Of a DNA stretch of 7,842 bases, positions 1 through 7,361 are shown piece after piece (within the stretch, counting starts at the first letter, position 1; the number at the start of each line of letters is the position of its first letter). This DNA comes from Coriobacteriia bacterium (lineage in GTDB: Bacteria; Actinomycetota; Coriobacteriia; Anaerosomatales; PALSA-660): assembly GCA_030652345.1 (NCBI GenBank), contig JAUSAU010000111.1:1-7842 (forward strand). The letters are read 5' to 3'. A model generated the notes under the pieces. The model saw nothing but the letters and a program-made list of their open reading frames with translations. It did no database searches and was not told the origin of the DNA. Both the position numbers and the translations under genes were made by a program.

Positions 1-917
<917 letters not shown>

Positions 918-929
918 GTCAACCCCTTC

Positions 930-2441
930 CTATTGCAGTGCCGGCAGCCAGACGGTGAACGCCGTACCGGCTCCGGGCTCGCTCGCGACTTCTATGTGCC
1001 CGTCGTGGTCGTCGACGATGCGGTGCACGATGGTCAGACCCAGCCCGGTGCCATCATCGCGCGTCGAGACGAACGGGTCGAACACCTTGCCCAGCATGTC
1101 GGCCTCGATGCCGGGGCCGTCGTCGGTGAACCTGACGAAGACGAAGCCGTCGTCGGCACCCGTGGCGACCACCAGGTCGCCACCGGTCTCAGCCATCGCC
1201 TGGACCGCGTTGCTGATGAGATTGACGAAGACCTGCTTGAGCTGCTCGGGATCCGCGAACACGTCGGGGACGCCGGGTCCGTATTCCTCGGCGATGTCGA
1301 CCTTGCCCCTGCTCGCGAAGGTGCGGGAGAACAGGACGACCTCCTCGAGCACCTGGCGGACATCGACCGGGCGCATCGTCGGCTGAGCGGGCCGGCCGAA
1401 GTCGAGGAGCGCCTTGATGACCTTGTCGAGTCGGTCGATCTCCTGCTTGATGACCTCGGCCGCCTCGTGCACTCGCTCGCGACTGCACTCCGCATCCTCC
1501 ATGAGCTGGACGGATGCCCTGATGATGCCGAGCGGGTTGCGCACCTCGTGAGCGACGCCCGCGGTCAGCTCACCCATCGCGGCGAGCCGGTCAGCCCGTA
1601 TCAGCTGGTCAGTGAGGGCGCGGATGTCGGAGACGTCCTCGATCGTGACGACCGCGCCGAGTTTGCGACCGCCGATGTCGCGCATTCGGGACACGGAGGC
1701 CTGCGTGTGCACGACCTTGCCCCCGGCGGTCGTGAGTGTCACGTCCCGCATGGTCCGGGGACTGCGTCCCTCCAGGACCTTGCGCACGTCGAGCGTCAAT
1801 CCGCCGTCGTCGCGGAACGTCGCGCCGAGCGCGCGGGCCACCAACTGCTCCTCGTTCACGCCCAGGATGCGCTCGGCGGCGGGGTTCACCGTGGCGATCG
1901 ACGCATCCGGGCCGACGGTCACCACACCGGAGGTGACGGAGCGCAGGATCGACTGGGTGTAGTCCTGGATCGAGATCAGCTGCATCGCGCGTTCCTCGAG
2001 CACCCGGTAGGCGTCCTCGAGCTTGCTCGAGACCTGCCGCAGGTCGCTCGTACGCTTCTCCTCGATGTCGCGCAGACGGCCGAACGCGGTGCCCATGGCG
2101 AAGTACATGACCATCTCGAGGACGTTGTCGGGAGGCAGGCCGAACAGGCCGGCGGTCCCGATGCTCACATAGGGCGCATAGAGGAGCGCCGATGCCACCG
2201 CGGTCGCGAGACCGCCGCGCAGGCCGAAGATGAACGCCGCGTAAAGGATCGGGACGTAGTACAGGCGCCGGTAGAAGTCGTGGAGAGCGCGCTGTGTCGT
2301 GGTGTTGTCGTTGGTGAACGTGTGCAGCGCGGTGATGACCGCCAGCATGATGGCCAGGATGATGACATCGCGGAGCTGCTGTCGCCTGCGAAGGTCCCGC
2401 TGCTCCTGCCCGGGAGTCACCTCGACGCCGCGTCGGTCCAT
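930..2441 (-). CDS. PAS-domain membrane sensor histidine kinase (NtrB/AtoS-like)
   Basis: Sensor kinase of 503 residues, expected to autophosphorylate on histidine and pass phosphate to the NtrC-type regulator encoded just downstream. A basic N-terminus is followed by hydrophobic segments at about 25-40, 62-90 and 106-120, so it is membrane-bound with little extracytoplasmic sequence. A coiled stretch (about 125-160) leads into a PAS domain (about 160-272). The HisKA domain carries H298 in AGVAHEVRNPL. The ATPase domain has the N box (NLISNAVQAM, 407-416), G1 (DDGPGI, 440-445), F box (FDPFVST, 454-460) and G2 (GTGLGL, 464-469), so all catalytic motifs are intact. The ATG at 2441 lies one base after the rpoN stop (TGACATG), implying translational coupling. 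An in-frame extension back to 2633 exists but would lie inside rpoN and is rejected. The signal sensed is unknown. Confidence 0.95.
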   Translation of the reverse strand: MDRRGVEVTPGQEQRDLRRRQQLRDVIILAIMLAVITALHTFTNDNTTTQRALHDFYRRLYYVPILYAAFIFGLRGGLATAVASALLYAPYVSIGTAGLFGLPPDNVLEMVMYFAMGTAFGRLRDIEEKRTSDLRQVSSKLEDAYRVLEERAMQLISIQDYTQSILRSVTSGVVTVGPDASIATVNPAAERILGVNEEQLVARALGATFRDDGGLTLDVRKVLEGRSPRTMRDVTLTTAGGKVVHTQASVSRMRDIGGRKLGAVVTIEDVSDIRALTDQLIRADRLAAMGELTAGVAHEVRNPLGIIRASVQLMEDAECSRERVHEAAEVIKQEIDRLDKVIKALLDFGRPAQPTMRPVDVRQVLEEVVLFSRTFASRGKVDIAEEYGPGVPDVFADPEQLKQVFVNLISNAVQAMAETGGDLVVATGADDGFVFVRFTDDGPGIEADMLGKVFDPFVSTRDDGTGLGLTIVHRIVDDHDGHIEVASEPGAGTAFTVWLPALQ

Positions 2442-2442
2442 G

Positions 2443-3831
2443 TCAGCGCCGCTTCCGCGCCCAGGATGGCTCGATGCCCATCTCCTCGCGGTACTTCGCG
2501 ACGGTCCTGCGCGCGACCGGGATGCCCTCGTCGGAGAGCATCTCGGCGATCCGCTGGTCCGAGAGCGGGTGCGTGGCGTCCTCGGCGAGCAGCATCTCCT
2601 TGAGACGCCCCTTGACCGACGTGGCCGCGACATCCATGCCCGATGCGGTCCGGTAGCCGCCGGAGAAGAAGTGCGTGAGCTCGAACATCCCGTACGGCGT
2701 GTGCATGTACTTGCCGGTCACGCCGCGGCTGACGGTGGAGAGGTGGACACCGATCTCCACCGCCACATCCTCGAGCCGCAGGGGGCGCAGCGGCCCCTTG
2801 CCGTCCTCGAAGAACTCCGCCTGCACCTCGAGGACGATGGCCGCGATGCGGCTCACCGTGTCCTTTCGCCGGTCGACGTTGCGGATGAAGGTCTCAGCCG
2901 AGCGGATCTTGTCCTTCAGATAGCGGACCGTGTCCTTGTCGGCGCCCGAGCCTTCCCGCAGCATCGAGCGGTACTTCGAACTCACGCGAAGCGTGGGTAC
3001 CGACTCCGAGTTCGGGATGATGGCCCACCCGTCGTCGAAGCGCCGGATCGTGACGTCGGGGACGATGTAGCCGGGTGACGGGCCGGGAGAGAACGCGCCG
3101 GCCGGCCGCGGGTTGAGGGTACGGAGTGTGTCGACGAGCCGCCGCACCTCGTCCTCGTCGACGTGCAGTGCGCGGGAGACCTTCCGGTAATGGCTGGCCG
3201 CCACGTCGTCCATGTGGGATTCGATGATGCGTGTGAGATTCGGCTCAACGAGGCCCAGATACTCCATCTGGATCGCAAGCGCCTCCGCAAGCGTGCGGGC
3301 ACCGACGCCCGGCGGGTCGAGTTGCTGCACGACGAAGAGGGCCTTCTCGGCAACGGCGACCTCGACCTGCGCCACCGCCGCGACCTCCTCGAGCCGTACG
3401 CAGAAGAAACCGTCGTCGTCGAGCGAGCCGATGATGGCGCGCGCGGCACGAGCGGTGGCCTCGTCGAGATCGATCATCGCGACTTGCTGAAGGAGGTAGT
3501 CATCGAAGGACTGGACCGAGCCGACGAACTCCTCGGTATCGACGGCTTCGGCGTTCGGGTCGCGCGGAACGACCGGCTCCGACGTGTCGAGGTCCTCGTA
3601 GCGATCGAGCCATTCGTCCCAGGCGCGGTCGTCCTCTTCGGTGCGCTCCTCCTCGGCCTCCTCGGGCCCCTCATCGAACTCCTCGACCTCGAGCACCGGG
3701 TTCTCGAGCAGTTCCATCTCGACGAGGTTCTGCAACTCCGTGATCGGCATGGCGAGGATGCTCAGCCCCTGGTAGACCTGCGGGGAGAGTGTGACCTTCT
3801 GCTTGAGTTCGGGCCTGTGGGACAGTTCCAT
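2443..3831 (-). CDS. rpoN: RNA polymerase sigma-54 factor
   Basis: Alternative sigma factor (462 residues, usual size) that directs RNA polymerase to -24/-12 promoters and needs an AAA+ activator. Region I is present at the N-terminus (LKQKVTLSPQVYQGLSILAM). It is followed by an acidic region II linker (about 47-82, rich in Glu and Asp), the core-binding domain (about 105-300) and the DNA-binding part with a helix-turn-helix near 352-372. The RpoN box ARRTVAKYRE (440-449), which reads the -24 element, is canonical. Residues 377-390 read HTPYGMFELTHFFS, with Tyr where Arg is common. The start is fixed by GAGG (3837-3840) five bases before the ATG, within a short run of GGCGA repeats, and by region I beginning directly. 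A strong sigma-54 promoter match lies just upstream, suggesting autoregulation. The kinase and activator genes follow immediately. Confidence 0.98.
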   Translation of the reverse strand: MELSHRPELKQKVTLSPQVYQGLSILAMPITELQNLVEMELLENPVLEVEEFDEGPEEAEEERTEEDDRAWDEWLDRYEDLDTSEPVVPRDPNAEAVDTEEFVGSVQSFDDYLLQQVAMIDLDEATARAARAIIGSLDDDGFFCVRLEEVAAVAQVEVAVAEKALFVVQQLDPPGVGARTLAEALAIQMEYLGLVEPNLTRIIESHMDDVAASHYRKVSRALHVDEDEVRRLVDTLRTLNPRPAGAFSPGPSPGYIVPDVTIRRFDDGWAIIPNSESVPTLRVSSKYRSMLREGSGADKDTVRYLKDKIRSAETFIRNVDRRKDTVSRIAAIVLEVQAEFFEDGKGPLRPLRLEDVAVEIGVHLSTVSRGVTGKYMHTPYGMFELTHFFSGGYRTASGMDVAATSVKGRLKEMLLAEDATHPLSDQRIAEMLSDEGIPVARRTVAKYREEMGIEPSWARKRR

Positions 3832-3866
3832 GGTCGCCTCGCCTCGCCCGCGGAGGGCGAAAAGAC

Positions 3867-3882
3867 AGCAAACTCCGTACCA
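3867..3882 (-). promoter_or_regulatory. Sigma-54 (-24/-12) promoter upstream of rpoN
   Basis: On the minus strand this reads TGGTACGGAGTTTGCT, which matches the sigma-54 consensus TGGYACR-N4-TTGCW at every specified position. GG and GC are separated by exactly ten bases, and the base before it is C, fitting the YTGG form. The expected transcript start is near 3856, giving a leader of about 25 nt that still contains the GAGG ribosome-binding site (3837-3840) before the rpoN ATG. It lies in the only sizeable gap within the minus-strand block, pointing toward rpoN. Inference: sigma-54 transcribes its own gene together with the downstream kinase and NtrC-type activator. Confidence 0.78.
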
Positions 3883-3887
3883 GTCTG

Positions 3888-3893
3888 ATTATC
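3888..3893 (-). promoter_or_regulatory. Possible sigma-70-type -10 box upstream of rpoN
   Basis: The minus strand reads GATAAT, five of six matches to TATAAT, just upstream of the -24/-12 promoter. No good -35 box lies 16-18 bp further upstream, so this is only a candidate for a basal promoter that would prime sigma-54 synthesis. Confidence 0.25.
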
Positions 3894-3922
3894 CCCGATT
3901 TGCGCGCTGTTGGTGCGAAGAA

Positions 3923-3937
3923 GCCGTGGAGAACGGC
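3923..3937. repeat. Short inverted repeat upstream of the sigma-54 promoter
   Basis: GCCGT-N5-ACGGC is a perfect 5-bp inverted repeat centred about 75 bp upstream of the predicted sigma-54 start site. Sigma-54 activators usually bind dyads at roughly this distance or further, so it could be an enhancer site. It could equally be a weak stem downstream of the EamA gene stop. Arms this short can arise by chance in GC-rich DNA. Confidence 0.25.
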
Positions 3938-3954
3938 CGGCGGGGGGGCGAAGA

Positions 3955-4926
3955 TCACACGCCGAGCGGCGGGACCTCAGGCTGCGGCGCCTCTCGACGC
4001 TGGATGATGACGATCGCGACCAGGACGAGAGCGCCGCCGAGGATCTGGGAGAACGACAGCGCCTTGCCCATGAGCAGGTACGCTCCGATCGCGGCCAGCA
4101 CGGGTTCGATCGTCGACGTCACCGTCGCGTTGGTCGGCGGTATGTGATGGAGGGCGGTGAGGAACGCGCCGAACGGGACGATGGTGCTCACGACCGCGAT
4201 GAACAGGACGGCGAGGGCCGTCTTCGGCTCGGCGAACAGCGCCAGGACGGGCGCCGGCCCCAGGACCAGCAGCCAGAACAGCGCCGCGAACAGCAGCCCC
4301 CACACGAGCAGCGTGTATGGGGTGAAGCGCTTGGCCGCCACGCTGCCGATCAACGAGTAGCCCGCGAAGAAGACCGCCGAGAGCAGGCCCCACAGCACGC
4401 CCTCGAGCGGGATCGCAGGCCCGGCGCCTCCGAAGACGCCGACGACGAGCGCGCATCCCGCCACGGACAGCGCGACGCCGATGGGCAGGGACCACCTGAA
4501 CCGCTGCCCGAGGAAGAGGACACTCACGAGGAGGACGAGCACCGGCGCCATATACTCCAAGAGGATGGCTGTGGCGGGATTCCCCGTGATCGATATCGTC
4601 TTGAAGTACGTGAAGTGGACGAGCGCCAGGCCGGCGACACCGAAGACCGCGAGGAACGGCAGGTCGCGGACGGAGACCGCGAGATCCTTGCGCCGGAACG
4701 TGGCGAGATAGACGGCCAGCAGGACGAAGGCCGCGAGCGCGCGGGCACCGGAGAGCGCAGGCGGCTCGACGCTGATCCCGAGCGGGGGGATGATCCACGC
4801 GGCCGTCGCGGCCGACGGTGAGGTGAAGAGCCAGTCGGCCGTCAGGCCGCCGGTGGCCCAACACGCCGCAGCGAGTGCGGCCAGCAGGTAGCCGCGAAGC
4901 GGCCGCGGGCCGTCGGTGCGCGTCAC
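3955..4926 (-). CDS. EamA/DMT-superfamily transporter
   Basis: Integral inner-membrane protein of 323 residues with the ten-helix, two-repeat layout of drug/metabolite transporters (EamA family). The first repeat spans about 12-165 and ends with the characteristic segment SITGNPATAILLEYMAPVLV (112-131). The second spans about 176-309 and has the matching NATVTSTIEPVLAAIGAYLL (266-285). The loop after the first helix (about 33-60) is longer than usual and contains a Pro-rich stretch. The C-terminal tail after 309 is short, basic, then Pro-rich. The GTG start at 4926 overlaps the stop of the upstream cation-efflux gene (GTGA), so the two are probably translationally coupled. Family members export or import amino acids, nucleosides and other metabolites, and the substrate here cannot be told. 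Whether transcription continues through the 123-bp gap into rpoN is unclear. Confidence 0.93.
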   Translation of the reverse strand: MTRTDGPRPLRGYLLAALAAACWATGGLTADWLFTSPSAATAAWIIPPLGISVEPPALSGARALAAFVLLAVYLATFRRKDLAVSVRDLPFLAVFGVAGLALVHFTYFKTISITGNPATAILLEYMAPVLVLLVSVLFLGQRFRWSLPIGVALSVAGCALVVGVFGGAGPAIPLEGVLWGLLSAVFFAGYSLIGSVAAKRFTPYTLLVWGLLFAALFWLLVLGPAPVLALFAEPKTALAVLFIAVVSTIVPFGAFLTALHHIPPTNATVTSTIEPVLAAIGAYLLMGKALSFSQILGGALVLVAIVIIQRREAPQPEVPPLGV

Positions 4927-5888
4927 GCGCCCGGATCCGACAGGTCCCCGACCGGTTCGCCGGGAGCGCTTGCTGTCTTGGCCTGCTGGTACTCATCCAG
5001 CGGCTCAAGATGCACGATGACGTCGCCGACCTGCTCGAAGCGCTCGGCCACGGTGCGCTCGACTGCCTCAGCCACCTCGTGGCCTGCGGCTACGGAGAGA
5101 GCGGCGTCGACCTGGACGTGCATGTCGACGTACACGAGCGACTCGGTGCCACGGGTACGGATGCCGTGGCACCCGAGCACACCCGGCACGGCCAGCGCGA
5201 CTGCGCAGATCTCTTCGACGGGGATGCGCGCGCTGTCGGACAGCGTGTCGCTCGCCTGCTTGAAGACGCCCCACGCGGTGTAGACGATCGCGAGCGCCAC
5301 CAGCAGGGCGATGATCGGGTCGGCGAGCCCCAGGTTGAAGTACTTGACGAGCACCAGACCGACGATGACGCCGGAGGAGACGAGCATGTCGGAACCGGTG
5401 TGGCTGGCGTCGGCGATCAGCAGGTCGCTGCGCAGCTTCTTGCCCTCGTACCGCTCCCACATGGTCACGCCGAAGTTCACCGCAAGCGTCCCGAACATGA
5501 TGGCGAACGACTGCCACCCGATCACCGGCGGCGCACCGGGGTGGATCAGCTTGTCGACGGCCTCGCTGCCGACGCGCCAGGCAGCCAGCAGCAGCATCGC
5601 GCCGATCACCGCCGACGCGTAGGTCTCGTACTTCGGGTGCCCGTAGGGGTGGTCGTCGTCCGCGGGACGTGATGCGAGACTCATCCCGACGAGGCCGACC
5701 ACGTTGCTCAGCCCGTCGAATGTCGAATGGAACCCGTCTGCCTGCATCGATACGGAGCCGGACAGCGTCCCCCATATCACCTTGGCCGCAGCGACGCCGA
5801 GGTTCAGGAACAGGATGACCCAGAGCACGAACTTGACGCGCCCCGTGCGGGCCTCGTCCGTGCCGGCCGAATGCTTCGTATAGCCCAC
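4923..5888 (-). CDS. Cation diffusion facilitator (CDF) family efflux transporter
   Basis: Membrane antiporter of 321 residues, predicted to expel divalent metal ions in exchange for protons. It shows six hydrophobic segments (about 20-40, 46-72, 90-106, 124-144, 165-182, 188-208). These are followed by a cytoplasmic ferredoxin-like domain (about 212-297, with VYVDMHVQVD and the terminal VIVHLEP). The transport-site pairs are H54/D58 in transmembrane helix 2 (HSTFD) and H163/D167 in helix 5 (HTGSD). HxxxD in both helices is typical of zinc/cadmium CDFs, whereas DxxxD suggests iron or manganese. HPYGHPKYE (80-88) is a family hallmark. The GTG start at 5888 is supported by GGGGGA (5897-5902) eight bases upstream. 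It is first in a run with the EamA gene and is transcribed away from the CsoR-like gene. No convincing -35/-10 pair was found for it. Confidence 0.95.
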   Translation of the reverse strand: MGYTKHSAGTDEARTGRVKFVLWVILFLNLGVAAAKVIWGTLSGSVSMQADGFHSTFDGLSNVVGLVGMSLASRPADDDHPYGHPKYETYASAVIGAMLLLAAWRVGSEAVDKLIHPGAPPVIGWQSFAIMFGTLAVNFGVTMWERYEGKKLRSDLLIADASHTGSDMLVSSGVIVGLVLVKYFNLGLADPIIALLVALAIVYTAWGVFKQASDTLSDSARIPVEEICAVALAVPGVLGCHGIRTRGTESLVYVDMHVQVDAALSVAAGHEVAEAVERTVAERFEQVGDVIVHLEPLDEYQQAKTASAPGEPVGDLSDPGA

Positions 5889-5909
5889 TGGATGTGTCCC
5901 CCGGAGGCG

Positions 5910-5935
5910 GACGCGGCGCCGGAGCTGTCCGCGTC
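5910..5935 (-). repeat. GC-rich stem-loop in the leader of the CDF gene
   Basis: GACGCGG and CCGCGTC form perfect 7-bp arms around a 12-base loop, ending eight bases upstream of the GGGGGA ribosome-binding site of the CDF gene. If transcribed it could influence translation. Alternatively it may be a protein-binding dyad in the divergent promoter region. No aptamer family was recognised. Confidence 0.35.
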
Positions 5936-5947
5936 GACGGTACGTAC

Positions 5948-5976
5948 TTGAGTGGCATACCCCCTAGGGGTATAAT
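5948..5976 (+). promoter_or_regulatory. Sigma-70-type promoter of the CsoR-like gene
   Basis: The -35 box TTGAGT (5948-5953) and a perfect -10 box TATAAT (5971-5976) are separated by 17 bp, pointing toward the CsoR-like gene, with an expected start near 5983. The spacer is almost filled by an inverted-repeat operator that overlaps the -10 box, so a bound repressor would block polymerase. Confidence 0.85.
5957..5973. promoter_or_regulatory. CsoR/CstR-type operator 1 (csoR-like promoter)
   Basis: ATACCCC-CTA-GGGGTAT is a perfect 7-bp inverted repeat of the AT-edged, C-run/G-run kind bound by CsoR-family repressors. It lies between the -35 and -10 boxes of the CsoR-like gene, the normal place for autorepression. 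The divergent CDF gene starts 69 bp away and could also be affected, but that is inference. Confidence 0.85.
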
Positions 5977-6038
5977 TGGCCTCCTGATCATGAGGCGCGA
6001 CCAGCCAGAAACGATACCCTCAGCATGCGGAGGACGCA

Positions 6039-6371
6039 ATGACGGACAGCACCACGCAGGCCACAACGCAGACGACCACGGATGAAGAGCGTCGGCGCAT
6101 CCTCAATCGGCTCAAGCGACTCGAGGGACAGGTTCGCGGACTGCAGGCGATGGTCGAGTCGGGCAAGAACTGCGATGCCGTCCTGACGCAGGTCATGGCC
6201 GCGAAATCGGCGCTGAACCAAGTCGGCCTGCTCATAATCGGCCACTCGATGAAGGACTGCCTCATCTCAGGCGAAGCCCAGACGCGCGAGGAGGTCGTCG
6301 ACGAGGCCCTCGCGGTGCTGCTGCGCTACGTGAACCTTCCGGAGACCTGGCAGGTTCCCGCAGAGGACTGA
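6039..6371 (+). CDS. CsoR/RcnR-family repressor, possibly CstR-like thiol sensor
   Basis: All-helical cytoplasmic DNA-binding repressor of 110 residues (family usual 85-120). The signature LNRLKRLEGQVRGLQAMVE (22-40) is the family's first helix with its conserved basic residues. Copper CsoR proteins use a Cys-His-Cys site. Here C45 and C74 keep the standard 29-residue separation, but ungapped alignment with my recollection of Bacillus subtilis CsoR puts S70 where the ligand His belongs, and the only nearby His is H69. This resembles the Cys-Cys arrangement of persulfide-sensing CstR, though a shifted copper site is possible. The first 15 residues are Thr-rich and probably disordered. The ATG is fixed by GGAGGA (6029-6034). 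Its own promoter holds a matching operator, so autorepression is expected. A second operator before the thioredoxin gene suggests that gene is a target too. Confidence 0.95.
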   Translation: MTDSTTQATTQTTTDEERRRILNRLKRLEGQVRGLQAMVESGKNCDAVLTQVMAAKSALNQVGLLIIGHSMKDCLISGEAQTREEVVDEALAVLLRYVNLPETWQVPAED

Positions 6372-6393
6372 CCACCTGTCGCACACGGTATGC

Positions 6394-6426
6394 AGAAGGG
6401 GCCGCGCATCGTGCGCGGCCCCTTCT
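6394..6426. terminator. Bidirectional hairpin terminator between convergent genes
   Basis: A perfect 15-bp stem (left arm AGAAGGGGCCGCGCA) closes a 3-base loop, 23 bp after the CsoR-like stop and 27 bp after the DUF302 stop on the other strand. The outer stem pairs AGAAGG with CCTTCT, giving a few U residues on either transcript but no long U tract. Its position between converging genes fits shared termination. Confidence 0.85.
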
Positions 6427-6452
6427 CTGTACGCGTATAGGTGCGGCATCCG

Positions 6453-6887
6453 TCATGCAGCCGAGTCAACCACACCGAGCAGGAGCGCCTCGAGCCCTCG
6501 TGCGACGCTGTCGAGCCGCGCCTCCGGGAAGACCCGGCAGAGCAACGTCGGTCGCAGCACCGTGATCACCGTGGACCCGTGCTCGACGAAGACGTTGATG
6601 CGACAGGGCATCAGACGCTCGATCGGGCACTCCGGCGAATCGGCGCACAGACTCTCGACGATAGCCGGCGTCCCGTCCACCTCGTAGATCCTGATGGGCT
6701 TGACGCGGAACCCCTTGGCGGCGAGCGTCGCCTGGATATCGTGAACCACGCGCACCGAGAAGCCCTGCGCCAGGATCTCGCGTTCGACCGCCGCCACGGC
6801 GTCCTCGAACGTCCGCGCGGACTCCCTGCGGTAGTCGTACTCCGGCGAACCTACGCTCCCGGCTCCGCCTGTCGGCTCCGCGCTCAA
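6453..6887 (-). CDS. DUF302-domain protein
   Basis: Small soluble protein of 144 residues from the chosen TTG start, with a single DUF302 domain (about 17-120). The fold signature is visible as FEDAVAAVEREILAQGFSV (27-45), then DIQATLAAKGFRVKPIRIYEV (split around residue 60), and LMPCRINVFVEHGSTVITV (92-110). The biochemical role of DUF302 is unsettled, and family members often occur near sulfur- or redox-related genes. Four cysteines (C81, C87, C95, C117) are present, of which C95 is at the position usually conserved. The open frame extends to a GTG at 6959. That extra 24-residue segment is Arg/Gly-rich and unlike a domain, and a -10-like box (6929-6934) lies inside it. The TTG follows a GGGGG tract by four bases. 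The start remains uncertain. It lies downstream of thioredoxin on the same strand, with 115 bp between them. Confidence 0.85.
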   Translation of the reverse strand: MSAEPTGGAGSVGSPEYDYRRESARTFEDAVAAVEREILAQGFSVRVVHDIQATLAAKGFRVKPIRIYEVDGTPAIVESLCADSPECPIERLMPCRINVFVEHGSTVITVLRPTLLCRVFPEARLDSVARGLEALLLGVVDSAA

Positions 6888-6928
6888 ACGTCCCCCGCCT
6901 CTCGAACGGACTCGACATCCGAGCGCCA

Positions 6929-6934
6929 AGTATA
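6929..6934 (-). promoter_or_regulatory. Possible -10 box for the DUF302 gene
   Basis: The minus strand reads TATACT, five of six matches to TATAAT, about 42 bp upstream of the TTG start. No recognisable -35 box precedes it at 16-18 bp, and no CsoR-type operator is seen here. If real, it rules out the longer GTG start at 6959. Confidence 0.3.
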
Positions 6935-7002
6935 CGCAGCATCGCGTCGACCGAGCCACCTGCGCGCATCGGAACGAGCAACGGGGCCGCCGTCGGGTGG
7001 CG

Positions 7003-7326
7003 TCAGACGAGGCCGAACTCCCGCGCCATGGCGTCCGCTCCGCGAGCGCCCACGATGTGGGACGTCATGGCGCCGCCATCGAACTTACCGATGGTCGGTA
7101 TGCTCATCACGCCGTAGCGGGCAGCGATCTCCCCTGCCTCATCGACGTTGAGCTTCACGAACTTCGCCTTGGCCCCGTGCGCCTTCGCCAGCTTCTCGAA
7201 CTCAGGCCCCACCATGCGGCACGGGCCACACCACGGCGCCCAGAAGTCCACCAGCACGGGCACATCGGACTTCAGGACGACGGTATCGAAATCGGCGCCG
7301 CCGACCTCGTGGACGAAATCGCTCAT
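7003..7326 (-). CDS. trxA: Thioredoxin
   Basis: Cytoplasmic thiol-disulfide oxidoreductase of 107 residues, the normal length for thioredoxin. The active site WCGPC spans 32-36 with C33 as the attacking cysteine, and the buried acid is D27 (VDFWAPWCGPC). The cis-proline is P77 in SIPT. There is no signal peptide or membrane segment. The ATG is supported by AGGAG (7333-7337) six bases upstream. The C-terminal helix is slightly short. The promoter region carries a CsoR-type operator between the -35 and -10 boxes, so the gene is probably repressed by the CsoR/CstR-like protein encoded about 630 bp away. That fits induction by a thiol-reactive signal such as persulfide, or by metal stress. No thioredoxin reductase gene is visible in the window. 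Confidence 0.97.
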   Translation of the reverse strand: MSDFVHEVGGADFDTVVLKSDVPVLVDFWAPWCGPCRMVGPEFEKLAKAHGAKAKFVKLNVDEAGEIAARYGVMSIPTIGKFDGGAMTSHIVGARGADAMAREFGLV

Positions 7327-7361
7327 GTCGCACTCCTAGCTTCGACTTCCATTGCGGACCT

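Noticed and set aside
2442..2633. 64-codon N-terminal extension of the histidine kinase
   Set aside because: It would overlap the conserved rpoN C-terminus including the RpoN box. The ATG directly after the rpoN stop gives a natural N-terminus.
3717..3736. TGCAA-containing stretch considered as a second sigma-54 promoter on the minus strand
   Set aside because: The -12-like part is present but the -24 GG is missing at the required spacing, and it lies inside rpoN.
3844..3860. TCGCCC-N5-GGGCGA stem near the rpoN ribosome-binding site, considered as a terminator or translational control hairpin
   Set aside because: The T-run lies on the wrong side for termination of minus-strand transcripts. 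The predicted sigma-54 start near 3856 would leave out part of the stem.
2299..3888. Plus-strand open frames opposite rpoN (2299-3078, 3163-3888)
   Set aside because: They are mirror frames of rpoN, with no ribosome-binding site and no domain features.
3910..5672. Plus-strand open frames opposite the transporters (3910-4821, 4875-5672)
   Set aside because: They lie antisense to two clear membrane transporters and show low-complexity charged translations.
3977..6066. Minus-strand alternative frames over the transporter genes (3977-5008, 5068-6066)
   Set aside because: They are out of frame with the EamA and CDF genes; Arg/Pro/Ala-rich translations without membrane helices.
6441..7151. 236-codon plus-strand frame over DUF302 and thioredoxin
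   Set aside because: It is antisense to a canonical thioredoxin and a DUF302 domain, and the translation has no domain-like pattern.
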